From the NCBI RefSeq assembly GCF_963678635.1, contig NC_087063.1, positions 62,789,290-62,853,289 of the forward strand: DNA of 64,000 nucleotides. The letters run 5' to 3'. The DNA is from Symsagittifera roscoffensis. Its lineage: Eukaryota; Xenacoelomorpha; Acoela; Convolutidae. The position numbers were made by a program, and so were the translations under genes. Below, in pieces: positions 40,801-54,929 of this stretch. The notes beneath the pieces were generated by a model. It saw nothing but the letters and a program-made list of their open reading frames with translations, did no database searches and was not told where the DNA came from. The stretch's first letter is position 1. The number at the start of each line of letters is the position of its first letter.

Positions 40801-42760
40801 GATGCAGTATTTTACTCTAATGTTGTACACTGATCGTTTGCGTTTGTGCCTCGAAAAATCTTAGTTGTTTAGGAGATGATTAGTGGAATGTTTAGCTGAG
40901 CTTTTCTTGACTTTGTGCCTCCAAAAACTTCAGTTGTGTTAACAGGGGCAGGGTGGAATATTCAGTTGAGCTGTTCTTGTTTTGGTGCCTCCAAAACATA
41001 AATTATGTTAAGAGCGATTTGTTGAAGAAAACAAGCCATGCCTTTTTGATTTTATTAATGTAAATTTATCATTTGACTTTGTGCCTCAAAAAACAATTGT
41101 GGTTTAAGGAGGGGTTTTGTTGAGGACAACTTACAATCTCAAGTTGTTTTTAATACTGTAAATTTATCATTTGATTTTGTTCCTCCAAAAACTATATTCA
41201 ACTTAGGAGGGGCGTAGTGGGATATATAGGTGAAATTTTTCTAATTTTGTGCATCTAAAAACATTAACTGTTATAGGTCGGTCTTAATTGAATGATAAGA
41301 TGAGCTGTTCTTCACTTTGTGCCTCGAAAAATTTTATTTGTACTAAGAGGGATTTGTCGGAGACAACTTGCCATGCCGTTTTGTTTTCGATACTTTAATT
41401 TTTTCATTTGACTTTGAGCATCCAAAAACTTTAGATGTGTTGAGATGGGCTTAGTGGAAGGTTTAGGTGAGCTGTTTTTGACTTTGTGCCTCCAAAAGGT
41501 TTAATTGTGTTAAGAGGGATTTGTTGAGGACAACTTGCCATGCCGTATTGTTTTTAGTACTGTAATTTTATCATTTGACTTTTTGCCTCCAAAAACCTTA
41601 GTTGTGTTACGACGAGCTTAGTGGAATGTTTGGGCAAGCTGGTTTTGTCTTTTTGCCTCGAAAAAATTTAATTGTGTTAAAAGGAGTTTGTTGAGAACAA
41701 CTTGCCATGTGTATTGTTTTTAATACTGTAAATTTATCATTTGACTTCGTGCCTCCAAAAATCTTGATTGTGTTTGAAGGGTCTCCTTTGTGTGTGGACA
41801 ACTTGCAATGCGGTATTTTTCTCTATTTGTACACTGATCGTTTGCGTTTGTGCCTCGAAAAATCTTAGTTGTTTTAGGAGGGGCTTTGTGGAATGTTTAG
41901 ATGAACTGTTCTTGACTTCGTGCCTCCAAAAACCTTAATTATGTTACGAGAGGCCTTGTTGAGGACAACTTGCAGTGCCGTATTTTTTAAAATAATTTAA
42001 ATTGGTCATTTGACTTTGTGCCTCCAAAAAGCTTAATTGTGTTAGGATGGGCTAGTGGAATGATTAGCTGAGCTTTTCCTGACTTCGTGCCTCCAAAAAC
42101 TTTAGTTGTGTTATTAGGGGCAGAATGGAATATTCAGTTGAGCTCTTCTTGTTTTGGTACCTCCAAAAGCATAAATTGTGTTAAGAGGGATTTGTTGAGA
42201 ACAACCAGCCATGCCGTTTTGATTTTAATAATGTAAATTCATCATTTGTCTTTGTGCCTCAAAAAACCTTAATTGTGTTAGGAGAGGCCTTGTTGAGGAA
42301 AACTTGCAATGCCGTACTTTTTGAACTTCCTTAAATTGGTCATTTGACTTTTTGGTTCCAAAAAGCTTTGTTGTATTAGAACTTGCTTAGTGGAATAATT
42401 AGGTGAGCTGTTCTTGACTTTGATCCGCCGAAAATTTTTAACTTCTGTTAAGAGGGACTTGGTGAGGACAACTTGCAGTTACGTATTGTTTGGAATACTG
42501 TAAATCTATTATTTGACTTTGTGCCTCCAATAGCTTTAATTGTGTTAGGAGGGGAATATTTGGATGTTTAAAAGGTTTTTTTTTCTGATTTTTTCCCGTT
42601 TTTTTCTTAAATGCTGTAAGTTGATCAATTGTCATTGTGCCTCCAAGAACCTTAGTTGTGTTACGATGGGCTTAGTAGAATGTTAAGGTGAGCTGTTTTT
42701 GTCTTTGTGCCTAAATTTTTTTAAATTGTGTTAAGAGGGATTTGTTGAGGACAAAATGCC
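37860..42760. repeat. Segmental duplication inside the satellite, offset about 2.9-3.0 kb
   Basis: The block with CAGGGGCAGAGTGGAATATT at 37922 recurs at 40943 (offset 3021). The block with the GTTTAAAAGG + T-run at about 39670 recurs at 42572 (offset about 2902). Intervening units correspond in order, with indels. Confidence 0.75.
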
Positions 42761-44178
42761 ATGCCGTATTGTTTTTGATACTGTAATTTTATCATTTGAT
42801 TTGTGCGTCCAAAAGTTTCAGTTGTGTTACGACGGGCTAAGTGGAAAGTTAAGGCGAGCTGTTTCTGACTTTGTGCATCGAAATTTTTTTAAATTGTGTT
42901 GAGAGGGATTTGTTGAGAACAACTTGCATTGCCGTTTTGTTTTTACTACTGTAAACTTATCATTTGACTTTGTGCCTCCAAAAATCTTGATTGTGTTAGA
43001 AGGGCTCAGCATTGCGGTGTTTTACTCTAATGTTGTATGCTCAAAAATGCGTTTGTGCCTCAAAAAATCTCAGTTGTTTTAGGAGGGGCTTTGTGGAATG
43101 TTTAGGTGAGCTGTTCTTGACTTCGTGCCTCAAAAAACCTTAATTGTGCTAGGAGAGGTCTTGTTGAGGACAACTTGCTATGCCGTACTTTTTTAATGCT
43201 TAAATTGGACTTTTGACACTGTGCCTCCAAAAATCTTTGTTGTGGTAGAACGTGCTTACTGAAATATTTAGGTGAGCTATTCTTGACTTTGCGCCTCCAA
43301 TTTTTTTTTGTTAAGAGTGACTTGGTGAGGACAACTTGCAATTCCGTGTTGTTTTGACTACTGTAAATATCTTATTTGACTCTGTGCTTCCAATAGCCTT
43401 TACTGTGTTAGGAGGGGAGTAGTTGGATGTTCAAAAAGGTTGTTTTTGACTTAGCGCTCCAAAAGTTTAATTGCACTAGAAGGGCCTTAGTTGTGGACAA
43501 CTGCACTGCCGTATTTTACTTCAATGCTGAAAGTCATTGTGTCTCCAAAAACCTTAGTCAGGTTGGTAGCGTCTTAGTGGAACATTTAGTTGAGCTCTGC
43601 TTGACTTCGTGCCTCCAAAAACCTTATTTATTTTGGTAGGGGCTTAGTTAGATATTTACGTGAGTCTTTCCTAATTTTGTGCCTCCAGAAATTTCAATTG
43701 TGTTGAGAGAGATTTGTTGAGGACAACTTGCAATGCTGTATTTTGTTTTAATGCTGTAAATTGTTGTTTTGCCTTCGTGCCTCCAAAAGTCTTAATTGTG
43801 TTAGTAGGGTCTAAGGTTTTTGGAGGCACAGTGTCAAGAACAACTCACCTAAATATTCCTCTACGCCCCTCCCAGCTCAGTTGAACTGTTCTTGTTTTGG
43901 TGCCTCCACAAACTTTGATTGTTTTCAGAAAGTTTTGTTGAGGACAACATGCCATGGCGTAATGTTTTTAGTAATGTAAACTTATCATTTGACTTTGTGC
44001 CTCCAAAAACTTTAATTGTGTTGAGAGAGAATTGTTAAGGGCAACATGCCATGCATATTGTTTTTTTAAAACAGCAAAATTGTCATACCGCATTGTTTCT
44101 CTAAAAACTTTAGTTGTGTTAAAACGGGCTTAGTGGAGTGTTTAGGTGAGCTGTTCTTGACGTTGTGCCTCCAAAATT
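42120..44178. repeat. Segmental duplication, first copy (partner at about 45537-47590)
   Basis: About 2.05 kb is nearly identical to the partner at a constant offset of 3415 over most of its length. It includes an inverted satellite piece at 43813-43873. Divergence begins at about 44178. Confidence 0.9.
43813..43873. repeat. Inverted satellite fragment (61 bp)
   Basis: Starts AAGGTTTTTGGAGGCAC and ends CTACGCCCCTCCC, the reverse complement of an A half-unit including its head. It is the only inverted piece noticed besides its duplicate at 47228-47288. Confidence 0.9.
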
Positions 44179-44353
44179 TTCAATTGCGTTAAGAGTGATT
44201 TGGTGAGGACAACTTACCATTCCGTATTTTTTTGATACTGTAAGTTTATCTTTTGGCATTGCGGCTCCAAAATTTTTTTATCTTAGGAGGGGCGTAGCTG
44301 GTTCTTTAGGTGAGTTGTTCCTGACGATGTGCCTCCAAAAACCTCAATTGTGT

Positions 44354-44970
44354 TAGGAGGGGCTTTATTGAGTACAACATGCCATGCCGTTTTGTTTTTT
44401 AAAACTGCAAAATTGGCATATCACATTGTTTCTCCAAAAACTTTAGTTGTGTTAGGATGGGCTCAGTGGAATGTTTAGTGGAGCTGTTCTTGACTTTTTG
44501 CCTCCACAAACCTCAATTGTGTTGGGGGAGGGGGCTTTCTTGAGGACAGTTTGCAAGGCCGTATTTTATCTTATGCTATAAATTGATTATTTGTCCTTAG
44601 TCCTGCAAAAAAACTTAGTTGTGTTAGGACGGGCTTAGTGGAATGTTTAGATGAGCTGTTTTTGACTTTGTGCCTTGAAAAATTTTAATTGTGTTAAGAG
44701 TGATTTGGTGAGGACAACATACCATTCCGTAATTTTTTGATATTGTAAGTTTATCTTTTGGCATTGTGGCTCCAAAATTTTATTTATCTTAGGAGGAGCG
44801 TAGCTGGTTCTTTAGGTGAGTTGTTCCTGACGATGTGCCTCCAAAAACCTTAGTTGTGTTAGGAGGGACTTAGTTGAGGACAACTTTCAAATTCATATTT
44901 TCTTTTATTGCTGTGAAATGATTATTTGCCTTTGTGCCTCCAAAAAGTTTAGTAGTGTTAGGAGTGGCTT
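44354..44970. repeat. Segmental duplication, partner at about 48961-49570
   Basis: Offset about 4607. Both copies include a G-rich unit (44522-44535 and about 49128-49141) and a TTAATCCTGC/TTAGTCCTGC unit. The G run differs in length between copies. Confidence 0.8.
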
Positions 44971-45179
44971 AGTGGATTGTTTAGGTGAGCTGTTCTTGAC
45001 TTTGTGCCTCGAAAAATTTCAATTGCGTTAAGATGGATATGTTGAGGACAACTTATCATTCCGTATTAATACTATAAATTTATCAATCGACATTGTGCCT
45101 CCAAAAACTTTGTTTATCATAGGAGGTGCGTAGTTAGTTGGCTGTTAAGGTGTGATGTTACTGACATTTTACTTCCAAA

Positions 45180-48100
45180 ACCCTAGTTGTGTTAGGAGGG
45201 ACTTAGTGAAATTTTTAGAAGAGCTGTTCTTGACTTTGTGGCTACAAAATTTTCAGATGGATATGTTGATGGATATGTTGAGCACAACTTATCATTTCTT
45301 TTTTTTATAATACTGTAAAATTATCAATCGACGTTGTGCCTCCAAAAACATTGTTAATCATAGGAGGTGCGTAGTTGGATGTTTAGGTATGATGTTCCTG
45401 ACATTGTGACTCCGAAAATCTTAGTTGTGTTAGGAGGGGCTTAGTTGAGGACAACTTGCAATATCGTTTTTCTTTTATTGCTGTAAAACGGTTATTTGCC
45501 TTTGTGCTTCCAAAAAGCTTAGTAGTGTTAGGAGGGGCTTAGTGGAATATTCAGTTGAGCTGTTCTTGTTTTGGTACCTCCAAAAGCATAAATTGTGTTA
45601 AGAGGGATATGTTGAGAACAACCAGCCATGCCGTTTTGATTTTAATACTGTAAATTCATCATTTGTCTTTGTGCCTCAAAAAACCTTAATTGTGTTAGGA
45701 GAGGCCTTGTTGAGGAAAACTTGCAATGCCGTACTTTTTGAACTTCCTTAAATTGGTCATTTGATTTTTGGTTCCAAAAAGCTTTGTTGTATTAGAACTT
45801 GCTTAGTGGAATAATTAGGTGAGCTGTTCTTGACTTTGATCCGCCGAAAATTTTTAACTTTTGTTAAGAGGGACTTGGTGAGGACAACTTGCAGTTACGT
45901 ATTGTTTTGAATACTGTAAATCTATTATTTGACTTTGTGCCTCCAATAGCTTTAATTGTGTTAGGAGGGGAATATTTGGATGTTTAAAAGGTTTTTTTTC
46001 TGACTTTTTTCCGTTTTTTTCTTAAATGCTGTAAGTTGATCATTTGTCATTGTGCCTCCAAGAACCTTAGTTGTGTTACGACGGGCTAAGTAGAATGTTA
46101 AGGTGAGCTGTTTTTGTCTTTGTGCCTAATTTTTTTTAAATTGTGTTAAGAGGGGTTTGTTGAGGACAAAATGCCATGCCGTATTGTTTTTGATACTGTA
46201 ATTTTATCGTTTGATTTGTGCATCCAAAAGATTCAGTTGTGTTACGACGGGCTAAGTGGAATGTTAAGGCGAGCTGTTTCTGACTTTGTGCATCGAATTT
46301 TTTTTAAACTGTGTTGAGAGGGATTTGTTGAGAACAACTTGCATTGCCGTTTTGTTTTTACTACTGTAAACTTATCATTTGACTTTGTGCCTCCAAAAAC
46401 CTTGATTGTGTTAGAGGGGCTCAGCAATGCGGTGTTTTACTCTAATGTTGTATGCTCAAAAATACGTTTGTGCCTCAAAAAATCTCAGTTGTTTTAGGAG
46501 GGGCTTTGTGGAATGTTTAGGTGAGCTGTTCTTGACTTCGTGCCTCAAAAAACCTTAATTGTGCTAGGAGAGGTCTTGTTGAGGACAACTTGCAATGCCG
46601 TACTTTTTTAATGCTTAAATTGGACTTTTGACACTGTGCCTCCAAAAATCTTTGTTGTGTTAGAACGTGCTTACTGAAATATTTAGGTGAGCTATTCTTG
46701 ACTTTGCGCCTCCAATTTTTTTTTGTTAAGAGTGACTTGGTGAGGACAACTTGCAATTCCGTGTTGTTTTGACTACTGTAAATATCTTATTTGACTCTGT
46801 GCTTCCAATAGCCTTTACTGTGTTAGGAGGGGAGTAGTTGGATGTTCAAAAAGGTTGTTTTTGACTTAGCGCTCCAAAAGTTTAATTGCACTAGAAGGGC
46901 CTTAGTTGTGGACAACTGCACTGCCGTATTTTACTTCAATGCTGAAAGTCATTGTGTCTCCAAAAATCTTAGTCAGGTTGGTAGCGTCTTAGTGGAACAT
47001 TTAGTTGAGCTCTGCTTGACTTCGTGCCTCCAAAAACCTTATTTATTTTGGTAGGGGCTTAGTTAGATATTTACGTGAGTCTTTCCTAATTTTGTGCCTC
47101 CAGAAATTTCAATTGTGTTGAGAGAGATTTGTTGAGGACAACTTGCAATGCTGTATTTTGTTTTAATGCTGTAAATTGTTGTTTTGCCTTCGTGCCTCCA
47201 AAAGTCTTAATTGTGTTAGTAGGGTCGAAGGTTTTTGGAGGCACAGTGTCAAGAACAACTCACCTAAATATTCCTCTACGCCCCTCCCAGTTCAGTTGAA
47301 CTGTTCTTGTTTTGGTGCCTCCACAAACTTTGATTGTTTTCAGAAAGTTTTGTTGAGGACAACATGCCATGGCGTAATGTTTTTAGTAATGTAAACTTAT
47401 CATTTGACTTTGTGCCTCCAAAAACTTTAATTGTGTTGAGAGAGAATTGTTAAGGGCAACATGCCATGCATATTGTTTTTTTAAAACAGCAAAATTGTCA
47501 TACCACATTGTTTCTCTAAAAACTTTAGTTGTGTTAAAACGGGCTTAGTGGAGTGTTTAGGTGAGCTGTTCTTGACGTTGTGCCTCCACGAACCTCAATT
47601 GTTTTAGGAGCGGCTTTATTGAGGACAACTTGCATTGCCGTATGCCATTTCAATGCTGTAAATAGATCATTTGCCTTTCTGACTCCAAAAACCTTATTCG
47701 TGTTAGGAGCAGCTCAGTGGAATGTTTAGTTGAGCTGTTCTTGACTTTGTGCCCCTAAAAACCTCAACTGTGTTAGGAGAGGCTTTCATTAGGACATCTT
47801 GCAATGCCGTATTTTATTTTTATGCTATAAATTGATCAGTTGTCCTTATTACTCTAAAAAATCTTACTTGTGTTAGGACGGTCTTAGTGGAATGTTTAGG
47901 TGAGCTGATCTTGACTTTGTGCCTCCAAAATTTTCAATTGCGTTAAGAGTGATTTGGTGAGGACAACTTACCATTCCGTATTTTTTTGATAATGTAAGTT
48001 TATCTTTTGGCATTGCGGCTCCAAAATTTTTTTTATCTTAGGAGGGGCGTAGCTGGTCCTTTAGGTGAGTTGTTCCTGACGTTGTGCCTCCAAAAACCTT

Positions 48101-50390
48101 AGTTGTGTTCGGAGGGACTTAGTTGAGAACAACTTGCATATTCGTATTTTTTTCTTGCTGTGAAATGATTTTTTGCTTTTGTGCCTCCAAAAAGCTTAGA
48201 AGTGTTAGGAGTAGCTTAGTGGAATGTTTGATATGTTGAGGTCAAATAATCATTCCGTATTTTTTTAATTCTGTAAACTTATCAATCGACATTGTGCCTC
48301 CAAAAACTTTGTTTATCATAGGAGGTGCGTAGTTGGATGTTTAGTTGTGATGTTACTGACATTTTGCTTCCAAAAACCTTAGTTGTGTTAGGAGGGACTT
48401 AGTGGAATTTTTAGAAGAGCTGTTCTTGACTTTGTGGCTCCAAAAATTTCAATTGTGTTAAGATGGATATGTTGAAGACAACTTATCCTTCCGTATTTTT
48501 TTAATATTGTAAATTTATCAATCGACATTGTGCCCCCAAAAACATTGTTTATCATAGGAGGTGCGTAGTTGGATGTTTAGGTGTGATATTTCTGACATTG
48601 TGCCTCCAAAAACCTTAGTTGTGTTAGGAGGGGCTTAGTTGAGGAACACTTGCAAAGTCGTATTTTTTTATTGCTGTAAAATGGTTATTTGCCTTTGTGC
48701 CTCCAAAATGCTTATTAGTGTTAGGAGGGGCTTAGTGGAGTGGTTAGGTGAGCTCTTCTTCAGTTTGTGCCTCGACAAACCTCAATTGTGTTAGGAGCGG
48801 CTTTATTGAGTACAACATGCCATGCCGTTTTGTTTTTTAAAGCTGCAAAATTGGCATATCACATTGTTTCTCCAAAAATTTAAGTTGTGTTAGGACGGGC
48901 TTAGTGGAGTGTTTAGGTGAGCTGTTCTTGACTTTGTGCCTCCACAAACCTCAATTGTGTTAGGAGGGGCTTTATTGAGTACAACATGCCATGCCGTTTT
49001 GTTTTTTAAAACTGCAAAATTGGCATATCACATTGTTTCTCCAAAAACTTTAGTTGTGTTAGGACGGGCTCAGTGGAATGTTTAGTGGAGCTGTTCTTGA
49101 CTTTCTGCCTCCACAAACCTCAATTGTGTTGGGGGGGGGGGCTTTCTTGAGGACAATTTGCAAGGCCGTATTTTATCTTATGCTATAAATTGATTATTTG
49201 TCCTTAATCCTGCAAAAAAAACTTAGTTGTGTTAGGACGGGCTTAGTGGAATGTTTAGATGAGCTGTTTTTGACTTTGTGCCTTGAAAAATTTTAATTGT
49301 GTTAAGAGTGATTTGGTGAGGACAACATACCATTCCGTTATTTTTTAATATTGTAAGTTTATCTTTTGGCATTGTGGCTCCAAAATTTTATTTATCTTAG
49401 GAGGAGCGTAGCTGGTTCTTTAGGTGAGTTGTTCCTGACGATGTGCCTCCAAAAACCTTAGTTGTGTTAGGAGGGACTTAGTTGAGGACAACTTGAAAAT
49501 TCATATTTTCTTTTATTGCTGTGAAATGATTATTTGCCTTTGTGCCTCCAAAAAGTTTAGTAGTGTTAGGAGTGGCTTAGTGGAATATTCAGTTGAGCTG
49601 TTCTTGTTTTGGTACCTCCAAAAGCATAAATTGTGTTAAGAGGGATTTGTTGAGAACAACCAGCCGTGCCGTTTTGATTTTAATAATGTAAATTCATCAT
49701 TTGTCTTTGTGCCTCAAAAAACCTTAATTGTGTTAGGAGAGGCCTTGTTGAGGAAAACTTGCAATGCCGTACTTTTTGAACTTCCTTAAATTGGTCATTT
49801 GATTTTTGGTTCGGAGGGACTTAGTGAAATTTTTAGAAGAGCTGTTCTTGACTTTGTGGCTACAAAATTTTCAGATGGATATGTTGAGCACAACTTATCA
49901 TTTCTTTTTTTTATAATACTGTAAAATTATCAATCGACGTTGTGCCTCCAAAAACATTGTTAATCATAGGAGGTGCGTAGTTGGATGTTTAGGTATGATG
50001 TTACTGACATTTTGCTTCCAAAAACCCTAGTTGTGTTAGGAGGGACTTAGTGAAATTTTTAGAAGAGCTGTTCTTGACTTAGTGGCTACAAAATTTTTAG
50101 ATGGATATGTTGATGGATTTGTTGAGCACAACTTATCATTTCTTTTTTTTATAATACTGTAAAATTATCAATCGACGTTGTGCCTCCAAAAACATTGTTA
50201 ATCATAGGAGCTGCGTAGTTGGATGTTTAGGTATGATGTTCCTGACATTGTGACTCCGAAAATCTTAGTTGTGTTAGGAGGGGCTTAGTTGAGGACAACT
50301 TGCAATATCGTTTTTTCTTTTATTGCTGTAAAACGGTTATTTGCCTTTGTGCTTCCAAAAAGCTTAGTAGTGTTAGGAGGGGCTTAGTGG
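45180..50390. repeat. Patchwork of re-copied satellite blocks
   Basis: The block at about 45181-45530 (with CTTATCATTTC + T-run and AATCATAGGAGGTGCG) is present again at about 49815-50010 and 50030-50390. At about 49570-49810 a copy of 45540-45775 is joined directly to it by an abrupt switch at about 49810. Confidence 0.7.
45537..47590. repeat. Segmental duplication, second copy (partner at 42120-44178)
   Basis: Contains the same unit order and the same inverted piece at 47228-47288. The copies part where one continues CCAAAATTTTCAATTG and the other CCACGAACCTCAATTG. Confidence 0.9.
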
Positions 50391-53300
50391 AATTTTTAGT
50401 TGAGCTGTTCTTGTTTTCCTGCCTCCAAATACCTCAATTGTGTTAGGAGATGCTTTCTTGAGGACAACTTGCAATGCCGTATTTTATTTTAATACTATAA
50501 ACTGATCGTTTGTCGTTATTCCTCCAAAACTTTTAATTGTGTTAGGGCGGGCCTAGTAAAGTTTTTAGGTGAGCTGATCTTGACTTTGTGCCTCCAAAAT
50601 TGTGTTAAGAGAGATTTTGTGGGGAAAACTTGTCATTCCGTATTTTTTTGAATACTGTAATTTTTTCAATTGACATTGTGCCTCCAAAAATTGCCTCCTT
50701 GTTTATTATAGGAGGTGCGTAGTTGGATGCTTAGGTGTGATGTTCCGGACATTCTGCTTCCAAAATCCTTAGTTGTGCTAGAAGGGAATTAGTTGAGGAC
50801 AATTTGCAAAGTGGTGTTTTCTTTTTTGCTGTAAAATGGTTATTTGCCTTTATGCCTCCAAAAACCTCAATTGTGTTAGTGGAGGCTTTCTTTGGGACAT
50901 CTTGCGATGCCGTTTTTCATCTTAATGCTATAAATTGATCATTTGTCCTTATTCCTGCGAAAAATCTTAGTAGAGTTAGGACGATCTTAGTGGAATGTTC
51001 AGTTGAGCTGTTCATGACTTTGTGCTTCAACAACTTGCCATGCCCTATTGTTTTCAATAATGTAACTTTATCATTTGACTGTGTGCCTCCAAAAATCTTA
51101 GTTGTGTTAGGGCGGGCTTAGTGGAATGTTTAGGTGAGCTGATCTTGACTTTGTTTCTCCAAAAACTATGTTAATCTTAGGAGGGGCGTAGTTGGATGTT
51201 TAGGTGTGATGTTCCTGACATTGTGCTTCCATAAACCTTAGTTGGGTCAGGAGGGACTTAGTGGGATTTTTAGGTGAGCTGTTCTTGACTTTGTGGCCCC
51301 AAAATTTAATTGTGTTAAAAGGGATTTGGCGTGGACAACTTGCCCTTCCGTATTATTTTAATCTTGTAAAATTATCAATCGACATTGTGCCTCCAAAAAC
51401 TTTGTTTATCATAGGAGGTGCGTAGTTGGATGTATAGGTGTGATGTTCCTGAAATTGTGGCCCCAAAAGATTTAATTGTGTTAAAAGGGATTTGGCGTGG
51501 ACAACTTGCCCTTCCGTGATTTTTTAATACTGTAAGTTTATCAATAGACATTGTGCCTGGAAAAACTTCGTTTATCATAGGAGGTGCGTAGTTGTTGGGT
51601 GCTTAGGTGTGATGTTCAATGATCAATGAGCTTTGTGCCTCCATAATCCTTAGTTGTGTTAGGTAGGGCGCAGTTGGATCTTAAGGTGAGCTGTTCCTGG
51701 CGTGGTGCCTCCAAAACCCTAATTGTGTTAAGAGGGGCTTCGTTGTGAAAACTTGGAATGCGGTATTTTACTTAAATGTTGTAAAATGATCATTTGCGTT
51801 TTTGCCTCCAAAAACCTTCGTTGTGCTAGGAGGGGCGCAGCTTGCATGTTAAGGAGAATTTTCCCGACTTTGTGCCTCCAAAAACATTAGTTGTGATTGG
51901 AGTGACTTAGTTGAGGACAACTTGCAATCCATCTTTTATTTTATTGCGGTTAACTGACCAATTGCATTTGTGCCTTCAAAAAGTTCAGTTGTCTTAGGAG
52001 GGACTTAGTGGAATGTTCAGGTGAGCTGTTCTTGACTTTGTGGCCCCAAAAATTTTTAATTGTGTTAAGAGAGATTTGGTGAGAACAACTTGCCATTCCG
52101 TTTTTTTTGAAAACTGTAAATTTATCAATTGACATTGTGCCTCCGAAAACTTTGTTTGTCATATGAGGTGCGTAGTTGGGTGTTTAGGTGTTATTTTCCT
52201 GACATTGTGCCACCAAAAACCTAAGTTTTGTTAGGAGGGACTTAGTTGAGGACAACTTTCCATGCCGTTTTGTTTTTTACTAATGTAATAGTATCATTTG
52301 ACTTTGTGCCTCAAAAAACCTTATTGTGTGAAGAGGGGTTTTGTTGAGGACATCTTGCAAGGCCATGTTTTGTTTTAATGCTGTAAATTTATCATTTGAC
52401 TTTGTTCCTCCAAAAACTTTTTTGATCGATTTTGTGCATATGAAAACACTCCTAAGGACGATCTTAGTGGAATGTTTAGGTGAGCTGTTCTTGACTTCGT
52501 GCTTCAAAAATTTGTCATGCCCTCTTGTTTTCAAAATTGTAATTTTATCATTTGACTTTGTGCCTCCAAAACCTTAGTTGTGTTAGGACTGTCTTAGTGG
52601 AAAGCTTAGGCGAGTTGTTCTTGACTTTGTGCCTCCAAAATCTTGTTCCAAAAGATGTAAATGTTGAGGACAATTTGCCGCGCCAATGTGTTTTTAAAAT
52701 TGTATTTTTATCATTTGATTTTAGGCCTCCAAAACCCATAGTTGTAGTAGGACGGGTGTAGTGGAAAGTTGAGGTGAGCTGTTCCTGATTTTGTGCGTCC
52801 AAAAACCCTAATTGTGTTCAGTGGGATATGGTGACGATATCTTTCCATTCAGCATTGTTTTTAATTATTTAAAATTATCAGTTGATTTGGTGCTCCGAAA
52901 ACCACAGTGCTCTTAGGACGGGTTTAGTGGAAAGTTTAGATGAGCTGTTTCTGACTTTGTGCCTCTAACAACCTTAGTTGTGTTGAGAGAGATTTGATGA
53001 AGACAATTTGCCTTTTCGTATGATTTTTAATACTGTAAAATTAGCATCTGACTTTGTGCCTGCAAAAACCTTAATTGTGTTAGAAGGGTCTTGATGGAAT
53101 TTTTAGTTTAGCTGTTCTTGTTCTCCTGCCTCCTTAAACCTCAATTGTTTTAGGAGAGGCTTTCTTGAGGACAATTTGCAAGGCAGTATTTTTTAAAATC
53201 CTATAAACTGATCATAAGTCCTTATTCCTCCTTTTGTATTAGGACGGGCTCAGTAAAGAATTTCTATTGTGGTAGGAGGGATCTGGCGAGGTCAACTTGC

Positions 53301-54929
53301 CCTTCCGTATAAATTTATCAATCGACATTGTGCCTCCAAAAACTTTCTTTATCATAGGAGGTGTGTAGTTGGATGCTTAGGTGTGATGTTCCTGACATCG
53401 TGCTTCCAAAAATCTTAGTTGTGTTAGGAGGGAGTTAGTTGACGACAACTTGCCATGCCGTTTTATTAATACAATTTTATCATTTGACTTTGTGCCTCAA
53501 AAAAATTCATTTGAGTAAAGAGGGGTTTTGTTGAGGACAACTTGCAATGCCAAGTTGTTTTTAACACTTTCATTTTGTCATTTGACTTTATTCCTCCAAA
53601 AACTTTGTTCATCTTAGGAGGGGCGTAATTGGATTTTAGGTGAGTTGTTCCTGATTCTGAGCATCTAAAAACATAAGTTGTGTTAGGACGGTCTTAGTGG
53701 AATGTTAAGGAGAGCTGTTCTTGACTTTGTGCCTCCAAAAATTTTGATTGTGTTAAGAGGTAATTGTTGAGGACAATTTGCCATGCCGTATTGCTTTAAA
53801 CACTGTAATTTTATGATTTGACTTTATGCCTCCAAAAGCCATAGTTGTGTTAGGACGGGTGCCTTGGAAATTTTAGCTGAGCTGTTTTTGACTTTGTGCC
53901 TCCAAAAACATTAATTGTATTCAGAGGGATTTGTTGACGACATTTTTCTATTCCGTATTGTTTTTACTTCTGTAAAGTTATCTTTTCTTTTGGTGACTCC
54001 AAAAACCTAAGTTGTCTTAGGACGTGTTCAGTGGAAAGTTTAGATGGGCTGTTCTTGACTTTGTGCCTCCAACAATCTCAATTGTGTTGAGAGAGATTTG
54101 GCGAAGAGCATTTGCCATTCCGTATTGTTTTTAATACCGTAAAATTAGCATTTGACATTGTGCCTGCAAAAACCTTTGTTGTGTTAGGACGGTTTTAGCT
54201 GGATGTTTACGGGAGTTATTCGTAATTGTATGCCTCCAAAACTTTAAGAGCTTTAGGAGAGGCTTAGTTGTGGATACTTCCCATGCCGTATTGTTTTTGA
54301 TACTGTAAATTTATTATTCGTCCTTATTCCTCCTTTTGTGTTAGGAGGGGCTTTGTTGAGTGCAATTTGCACTACCGTTTTGCTCCTAATAATGTAGAAT
54401 TATCGTTCAACTTTAGGCCTCAAAAATTCTTAGTTGTTGTAGGAGGGGCTTATTTGAAGGTTTACGTGAGTTGTTCAAGACTTTGTGCCCCTAAAAACCT
54501 TAGTCATGTTAGGAGGGGCTTGGTTAGACGTTCAGTTGAGATGTTCATGACTTTGTGCCTCCAAAAATCTTAATTTTGTAAGAAATGGTTTAGTTGTGTG
54601 TGGACAACTTGCAACGCTGTATTTTATTTTCATGTTGTGAACTGACCGTTTGCATTTGTGCCTCGAGAATTGTTGGTTGTGTTAGGAGGGGCTTTGTAGA
54701 ATGTTAGGGTGAGCTGTTCTTTACTCTGTGCATCCAAAAACCTTATTATTTTGTGCCTTCAGAAACCTTTTTTGTGTTATTAGGGGCTGATTGGAATGCT
54801 CAGTTGAGCAGTTCTTGTTTTGGTGCCTCCAAAAAATAATTGTGTTAGAAGGGATTTGATGATGTCAAGTTTTTCTTTTGACTTTAGGCCTTCAAAAGTC
54901 ATTAATATACTTTAATGCTGTAAGTTGAT

